IMG/VR virus record: IMGVR_UViG_3300023179_000009
Location: 124,001-188,000 of that record
Source of the DNA: a virus
Length of the DNA stretch: 64,000 bases
Strand: one strand, 5' to 3'
Shown: positions 59,982 to 64,000 of the stretch, piece by piece
Layout of the letters: every line of letters begins with the position of its first letter
Numbering within the stretch: position 1 is the first letter of the stretch
Notes under the pieces: model-generated
Seen by the model: the letters and a program-made list of their open reading frames with translations, nothing else
The model's database searches: none
What the model was told of the DNA's origin: nothing
Program-made: the position numbers and the translations under genes

Positions 59982-60137
59982 ATAAATATATATATTGATT
60001 GGTTCATTTTCGCTGCCTTTTAATTTGTAAATCGAAGAAGAATGGTGTCAGAATTTAAAGGGTTGCGTAAGTCAATGACTATTTGGTTTTCACCATTTCT
60101 CAAATACGAGATAACGAAATGAACCGTATATACCATT

Positions 60138-60635
60138 ATGCAAACTTTTGAAGAGTGGTTGGTTAAAAACTACCCAGAATCATTGGACGAAAACTGGCGA
60201 AGGACATTGGGTTCTTTTGCTCTTGGTGCCGCTTCTTTTTTGCCCATGGCTAATGCTCAAGCGGCCCCGCCATCTGCCCTCCAAGCAGCCGCAACACAAC
60301 CAGTGTCTCAAAATCAAAAAACAAGATTAGACGCAATGAAAAGAGTCTCCACCGTTCACAAATTCAAGAAGAACTGGGGATCTGAATTCGGATCACAACA
60401 AGAGCAAAAACTTTTTGACACCATACTAAAATTGCAAACAGAGAAGGAACATGATGACCTCTTGAGTAAAATAGAAAAAGATAAAGAAGATTTATTTCGT
60501 TATCAAATGCAAGGACGATATCACCCAGATAAGAACGTCCAACAATCTGAGGTGCGACAAATAAATAATTCAAGAGATTTCCAATATATGGATTACCTCA
60601 AGACACTTGTGATTGCAAGTAAAATTAATCTTTGA
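60138..60635 (+). CDS. Protein with capsid-targeting-like N-terminus and Ala-rich segment
   Basis: 165 residues. MQTFEEWLVKNYPESLDEN fits the shared tag. A hydrophobic Ala-rich stretch (SFALGAASFLPMANAQAAP) looks like a signal sequence with an AQA cut site, so it may be a processing region. The rest is helical and charged. A packaged protein is inferred. The gap before it (59982-60137) contains only a 26-codon ORF at 60042, which I do not call. Confidence 0.6.
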   Translation: MQTFEEWLVKNYPESLDENWRRTLGSFALGAASFLPMANAQAAPPSALQAAATQPVSQNQKTRLDAMKRVSTVHKFKKNWGSEFGSQQEQKLFDTILKLQTEKEHDDLLSKIEKDKEDLFRYQMQGRYHPDKNVQQSEVRQINNSRDFQYMDYLKTLVIASKINL

Positions 60636-60637
60636 AT

Positions 60638-61282
60638 TTACCAAGGGCGACTACTCTTGAGGCCCAAAGATTTTGAATATCGTGCCACGTTGCACGACCA
60701 GTAACCGGGTGTTGTGCGATCTTTCTTTTCGTGACATTTGTGCCTTGCACGAAAACTTTTTGCACGAGCGGGACTATTATTTTTAATGCTAAGACCTGAT
60801 GCCTTTGAGTCTCCAAAACGAACCATTTTAATTCTTCCACTTGGTGTTTTTACGTACACCTTGAATTTTTTAGGACCGCCTGGAGTTCTCATGGGTTTGT
60901 TTAATGGAGGATTCTTTTTTGATTTTGATTTTTTAGATTCATTTAAATTTTTTGATTTATCCAAGAATGGAGCATCCAAATAAATTGTTTTTCCGTTATG
61001 CTCAACCACCATCCCTACATCTGTTTCTAACAAATCGGCATCTTGATCGTTAACTTCTATTAAATTTTTATTATAAAGTTCTCGGGTTTCATTTATTAAA
61101 TCAAAATATGCTTTACTATAAACACGAAATATGTTTTCGCACAAGGATAAATTATTATCTAAATGATATTTTAAATTTTCACTTATTTTTATATTACTCA
61201 GCAGTCTCATTGGGCTGATAATGTTTTGTTCTTTTAGTTTTACAAAATTTGCAAAAGAATAATCTTTGTTTGAATTTATCAT
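60638..61282 (-). CDS. DUF5754-type protein
   Basis: 214 residues. The C-terminal part has TPSGRIKMVRFGDSKASG, SFRARHKCHEKKDRTTPGYWSC and RYSKSLGL, matching DUF5754-type proteins known from phages and giant viruses. The N-terminus (NSNKDYSFANFVKLKEQN) has a weaker version of the shared F-x-x-F tag. A basic virion or packaged protein is likely. Confidence 0.7.
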   Translation of the reverse strand: MINSNKDYSFANFVKLKEQNIISPMRLLSNIKISENLKYHLDNNLSLCENIFRVYSKAYFDLINETRELYNKNLIEVNDQDADLLETDVGMVVEHNGKTIYLDAPFLDKSKNLNESKKSKSKKNPPLNKPMRTPGGPKKFKVYVKTPSGRIKMVRFGDSKASGLSIKNNSPARAKSFRARHKCHEKKDRTTPGYWSCNVARYSKSLGLKSSRPW

Positions 61283-61362
61283 TGTTTATTCATCCGGTTG
61301 AGTTTTGATTAAATAAATGGTATAATTTTTTTTGTATTATTAACTTATTTATGCGGCTTAAA

Positions 61363-62265
61363 ATGAAAATAATAGTCACAGGAAGTTCAGGTTTGGTTGG
61401 AAGTGCATTTAAAAAAATTCAACACGAATATGATCATGATTTTATTTTTTTTTCTAGAAAAGATTGCGATTTACTTAAATTTGACGATTCTATAGATAAA
61501 ATTGCACAACAAAAACCTGACTGCGTAATACATTTGGCAGCAGATGTTGGCGGTTTGTATAAAAATATTCAAAACAATGTTTCTATATTTGAAAATAATA
61601 TTCTAATAAACACAAATATAGTTCGTATATGTTATATTCTTAAATTAAAGTTTGTAGGATGTTTGTCAACATGTGTTTTTCCAGATAACGTGGATTACCC
61701 CATCACAGAAGAATCTTTATTTAACGGACCTCCTCATAATTCTAATTATGGGTATTCTTATGCCAAAAGAATGTTAGAAATTCACTGTAAAGCTTATAGA
61801 GAAAATTATAATTGTGATTTTCGTTGTTTTATACCTACAAACATGTATGGGCCAAATGATAATTTTAACTTAGAACAAGCTCATGTTATACCTTCTCTTG
61901 TTCATCGTTGTTTTGTTGCTAAAAAAAATAACCAAAAATTTGTTGTTTTCGGCACAGGTAAACCATTGAGACAATTTATGTATGCAGAAGATTTTGCTAG
62001 AATTATATTAAATGAGTTTAACAAAGATGACAAAAGATCTAAAATAATTTGCCCAAAAACCGAAAACAGCATTCGAGAAGTTGCACAAATAATATCTGAT
62101 AACTTTAATTATAAAGATAAAATTGTTTTTGATTCAACAAAATCAGATGGGCAATTCAAAAAAACGGCCGCATGTGATATAAATTATAATTTTACAAAAA
62201 TTGAAGATGGGATAAAAGAAACCGTAGATTGGTTTAATAAAAATTATTTACAAGCTCGAAAGTGA
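61363..62265 (+). CDS. GDP-L-fucose synthase-like SDR enzyme
   Basis: 300 residues from ATG 61363 (ATG 61351 would add four). TGSSGLVGSAF, HLAADVGGLYKN (AAKVGG in Fcl), LSTCVFPDNVDYPITEE, catalytic YSYAKRM, IPTNMYGPNDNFNLEQAHVIPSL and RQFMYAEDFA closely match WcaG/Fcl. It converts GDP-4-keto-6-deoxymannose to GDP-fucose. A fucosyltransferase-like gene lies at 46687. Confidence 0.87.
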   Translation: MKIIVTGSSGLVGSAFKKIQHEYDHDFIFFSRKDCDLLKFDDSIDKIAQQKPDCVIHLAADVGGLYKNIQNNVSIFENNILINTNIVRICYILKLKFVGCLSTCVFPDNVDYPITEESLFNGPPHNSNYGYSYAKRMLEIHCKAYRENYNCDFRCFIPTNMYGPNDNFNLEQAHVIPSLVHRCFVAKKNNQKFVVFGTGKPLRQFMYAEDFARIILNEFNKDDKRSKIICPKTENSIREVAQIISDNFNYKDKIVFDSTKSDGQFKKTAACDINYNFTKIEDGIKETVDWFNKNYLQARK

Positions 62266-62270
62266 ACCGC

Positions 62271-62789
62271 ATGAAAAAAACATTGATTAAAGAAATTAAA
62301 GATGCTTTCATTTTAGAAATAGAAAAGCACGAAGATAATCGTGGGTATTTTCAAGAGACATTCTCTGTATACAAATACATCACGGAGTGTTGGCGTCCAG
62401 CACAAGTAAACGTAAGTTCTTCTAAAAAAAATGTAGTAAGAGGTTTGCACATTGCTCCTTTTAGTAAATTATGCACGTGCATTCGTGGAAAATTATTTGA
62501 TGTGGTTGCGGATTGTAGAAGAAATTCTTCAACATTTGGTAGTTGGTTTGGGATTTGGTTAGATGAAAATTGCAATAAACAAATATATGTGCCAGCGGGA
62601 TGCGCTCACGGCTTTTACTCAGCAGAGGACGATACTATTTTGCTTTATCAGCAAGATTTTCCTTATACTCCAAGCATTGAAAAGCAAATACACTGGAAAG
62701 ATCCTCTGTTTTCTATAGAATGGCCAAACGCAGACAATTATATATTATCTGATAAAGATGCCAACGCTGGAGTTTATGATGTTAATTAG
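62271..62789 (+). CDS. dTDP-4-dehydrorhamnose 3,5-epimerase-like (RfbC) protein
   Basis: 172 residues. EDNRGYFQETF, KNVVRGLHI (catalytic His), VADCRRNS, and IYVPAGCAHGF match the RmlC cupin motifs. Its substrate might be another keto-sugar, given the fucose-type neighbour. ATG 62271 gives a normal N-terminus; GTG 62262 overlaps the preceding stop. It overlaps the acetyltransferase gene. Confidence 0.82.
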   Translation: MKKTLIKEIKDAFILEIEKHEDNRGYFQETFSVYKYITECWRPAQVNVSSSKKNVVRGLHIAPFSKLCTCIRGKLFDVVADCRRNSSTFGSWFGIWLDENCNKQIYVPAGCAHGFYSAEDDTILLYQQDFPYTPSIEKQIHWKDPLFSIEWPNADNYILSDKDANAGVYDVN

Positions 62790-63240
62790 AAAAATTGATC
62801 ATATTGATTTAAAAGAAATTGAAGAATTGGCAAATAACACCTATCCGGATAATTTTTTTGAATCAGCCGAATCTTTTAGTTCTAAAATTCTAGGATTTCC
62901 AGACGGTTGTTTTGTTTGTGAAGTTGACAAAAAATTAGTTGGATACGTTGTTAGTTTCCCGTCTCGAATAAATTTCGTTGAACCTTTGAACAAGATTTAC
63001 AAAAAGTGCGAAAACGCAAATTGCCACTATATTCACGACGTTTGTGTTAATTCAAATTTTAGAAAAATGGGCGTAGCGAATAACTTATTGAAAAAAATAT
63101 TTGATAAATTTTTTGTTGATTTTGCTCTTGTGGCCGTAATGGGATCAGCAAGTTTTTGGCAAAAATTTGGATTTGAAGTTGTCCAGCAGATCGATTATTA
63201 TAATTCACAGGCCCACTATATGGTTAAAAAACATGGCTAA
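62779..63240 (+). CDS. GNAT acetyltransferase
   Basis: 153 residues. CFVCEVDKKLVGYVVSFP, HDVCVNSNFRKMGVANNLLKK (acetyl-CoA motif A) and SASFWQKFGFEVV are standard GNAT elements. GGAG is spaced six bases from ATG 62779; the gene starts inside the RfbC-like gene's end. Substrate unknown. Confidence 0.82.
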   Translation: MLIRKIDHIDLKEIEELANNTYPDNFFESAESFSSKILGFPDGCFVCEVDKKLVGYVVSFPSRINFVEPLNKIYKKCENANCHYIHDVCVNSNFRKMGVANNLLKKIFDKFFVDFALVAVMGSASFWQKFGFEVVQQIDYYNSQAHYMVKKHG

Positions 63241-63604
63241 AAATAATTGTGTTTGCTCTATATGCGGACAGCAAATGGATTTAATTGTATTAAGCCACAA
63301 AAATAAGCCTTTTGTGGATGGAAATTGTTATCCAAAAATTTGCTTTGGTTGTTTTCAAGTTCCAAAACAATTTATAGATTCTTATGACCAAGAGGGATTT
63401 TTAACCTCCCAAGAAGGTCCATTTTATAGTTATAAAGTTTTACACTCTCCGCAAGAACTTGTTGATATCGGATCTGCCGACAATTTGAAACAAGCAAAAA
63501 TTTGTGTTCGTGCGGTAAAAGAAGCAATCAAAAAATCTGATTTGAGCAAACTCAAAAAAACACAATTAAAAAAACCACAACCCGATTTTGAATTAAATGA
63601 TTGA
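63233..63604 (+). CDS. Zinc-binding hypothetical protein
   Basis: 123 residues. CVCSICG and KICFGCF give two CxxC pairs. The middle (GPFYSYKVLHSPQELVD) is unrecognised, and a Lys-rich tail ends it. It overlaps the preceding gene by 8 bp. A longer frame from 63167 lacks support. Confidence 0.65.
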   Translation: MAKNNCVCSICGQQMDLIVLSHKNKPFVDGNCYPKICFGCFQVPKQFIDSYDQEGFLTSQEGPFYSYKVLHSPQELVDIGSADNLKQAKICVRAVKEAIKKSDLSKLKKTQLKKPQPDFELND

Positions 63605-63605
63605 C

Positions 63606-63613
63606 TATAAATA
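63606..63613 (+). promoter_or_regulatory. TATAAATA site, candidate T4-type late promoter
   Basis: TATAAATA is the T4 late promoter consensus and lies 22 bases before the ATG of the small gene at 63636. Only a single other copy (59981) was noted, and no family was established, so this is weak. Confidence 0.3.
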
Positions 63614-63635
63614 TTTTTGTTATTAAAATAGAATT

Positions 63636-63791
63636 ATGCATAATTTTGTTTTTTTAATCTTCTTACTTTTACTTATTTTTGTTTTTCTTATTGCTGTTCT
63701 TTTTTGGGGGTTTTTATTTTTTGAATCGTTAAAGAATTTTTGTGAGCAAAATGAAAATAGAAAAAACAAAAAAAGTAAAAACAGTCGATGA
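63636..63791 (+). CDS. 51-residue membrane protein
   Basis: One hydrophobic N-terminal segment (FVFLIFLLLLIFVFLIAVLFWG) and a basic tail (NRKNKKSKNSR). It overlaps the next gene by 41 bp in another frame. Short but with a likely promoter-like site in front. Confidence 0.5.
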   Translation: MHNFVFLIFLLLLIFVFLIAVLFWGFLFFESLKNFCEQNENRKNKKSKNSR

Positions 63792-64000
63792 AATAATTTG
63801 TGATATTTGCGGCTGTTCTTGCAAAGATATAAATTGCGGAAACGAATATGCTTTTTTAATGGCCGACTGGGGCTATGCATCTAAAAAAGATGGAGCAAAA
63901 TATGATATTCATTTTTGCGAAAATTGCTTTGATGAAACAATAAGATTTTTAAAAAATAAAAGAACAAGCCAACACAAACCCGATCCGCTAGAACCAAATT
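63751..64000 (+). CDS. Partial zinc-type conserved protein, runs off the window
   Basis: ATG 63751, 83 residues visible with no stop. CDICGCSCKDINCGNEYAFLMADWGYASKKDGAKYDIHFCENCFDE resembles a widespread small phage protein with paired Cys and a GYxSxKDG motif. The end is missing. Two CxxC-type pairs suggest zinc. Confidence 0.68.
   Translation, partial: MKIEKTKKVKTVDEIICDICGCSCKDINCGNEYAFLMADWGYASKKDGAKYDIHFCENCFDETIRFLKNKRTSQHKPDPLEPN

Noticed and set aside
59981-59988. Second TATAAATA as late promoter
   Set aside because: It lies 150 bases from the next plus-strand start, within an AT-rich run; chance occurrence is likely.
60042-60122. 26-codon ORF in the gap before 60138
   Set aside because: Too short, weak ribosome site, no overlap or conservation cue. 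The gap otherwise shows nothing.
60625-60840. 71-residue minus-strand ORF inside the DUF5754 gene
   Set aside because: Alternate frame of a gene with conserved Cys and Trp motifs, without a start site of its own.

Overview
The window is an AT-rich, gene-dense (about 95% coding) stretch with short, often overlapping genes on both strands. It looks like part of a large tailed-phage genome. The evidence is a phage-type C-family DNA polymerase, PhoH, a divergent sigma-70 factor, tail-fibre-like repeat proteins, a lectin-like protein, a possible unimolecular spanin, several tRNAs, three inteins, and proteins with T4 internal-protein-like N-termini. No terminase, major capsid or tail-sheath gene is visible. 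The host cannot be named. Shine-Dalgarno sites and sigma-70-like promoters point to a bacterial host, and lipoproteins suggest a diderm one. Layout: 0-8.4 kb holds replication genes: an AAA+ ATPase whose Walker A is split by an intein, and DNA polymerase III alpha with an intein that carries a homing endonuclease in another reading frame. 8.4-21.5 kb mixes GT-like genes with a translation and chaperone set (ribosomal protein bS21, peptide deformylase, IF3, DnaJ), dCMP deaminase and sugar genes. 21.5-27 kb holds small proteins, a lectin, a FHA-like protein, a metallopeptidase and a probable RNase P RNA. 27-34.6 kb holds PhoH, a giant repeat protein, secreted proteins and paired virion-like paralogues. 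34.6-38 kb holds the sigma factor and a Ro60/TROVE protein, followed by a promoter, an abnormal tRNA and two covarying structured RNAs. 39-42 kb is a four-gene ubiquitin-like cassette (E2-like, JAB, E1-like, UBL). 42-49 kb holds a second giant repeat protein and tRNAs for Pro, Gly and Cys. 49-56 kb holds a methyltransferase, Pth2, multidomain glycosyltransferases and an adenylate-forming enzyme. 56-64 kb holds a BCS1-like AAA ATPase, DUF5872 and DUF5754 type proteins (one with an intein), a GDP-fucose-synthase-like and an RfbC-like enzyme, and zinc-binding proteins. Taken together, the phage appears to bring parts of its own translation apparatus (bS21, IF3, PDF, Pth2, tRNAs and probably RNase P RNA). 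It also has an RNA-binding Ro ribonucleoprotein locus, a ubiquitin-like conjugation pathway, a set of candidate capsid-packaged proteins, and many glycan-modifying enzymes. Functional names rest on motif recognition by eye. No database search or RNA folding program was run.
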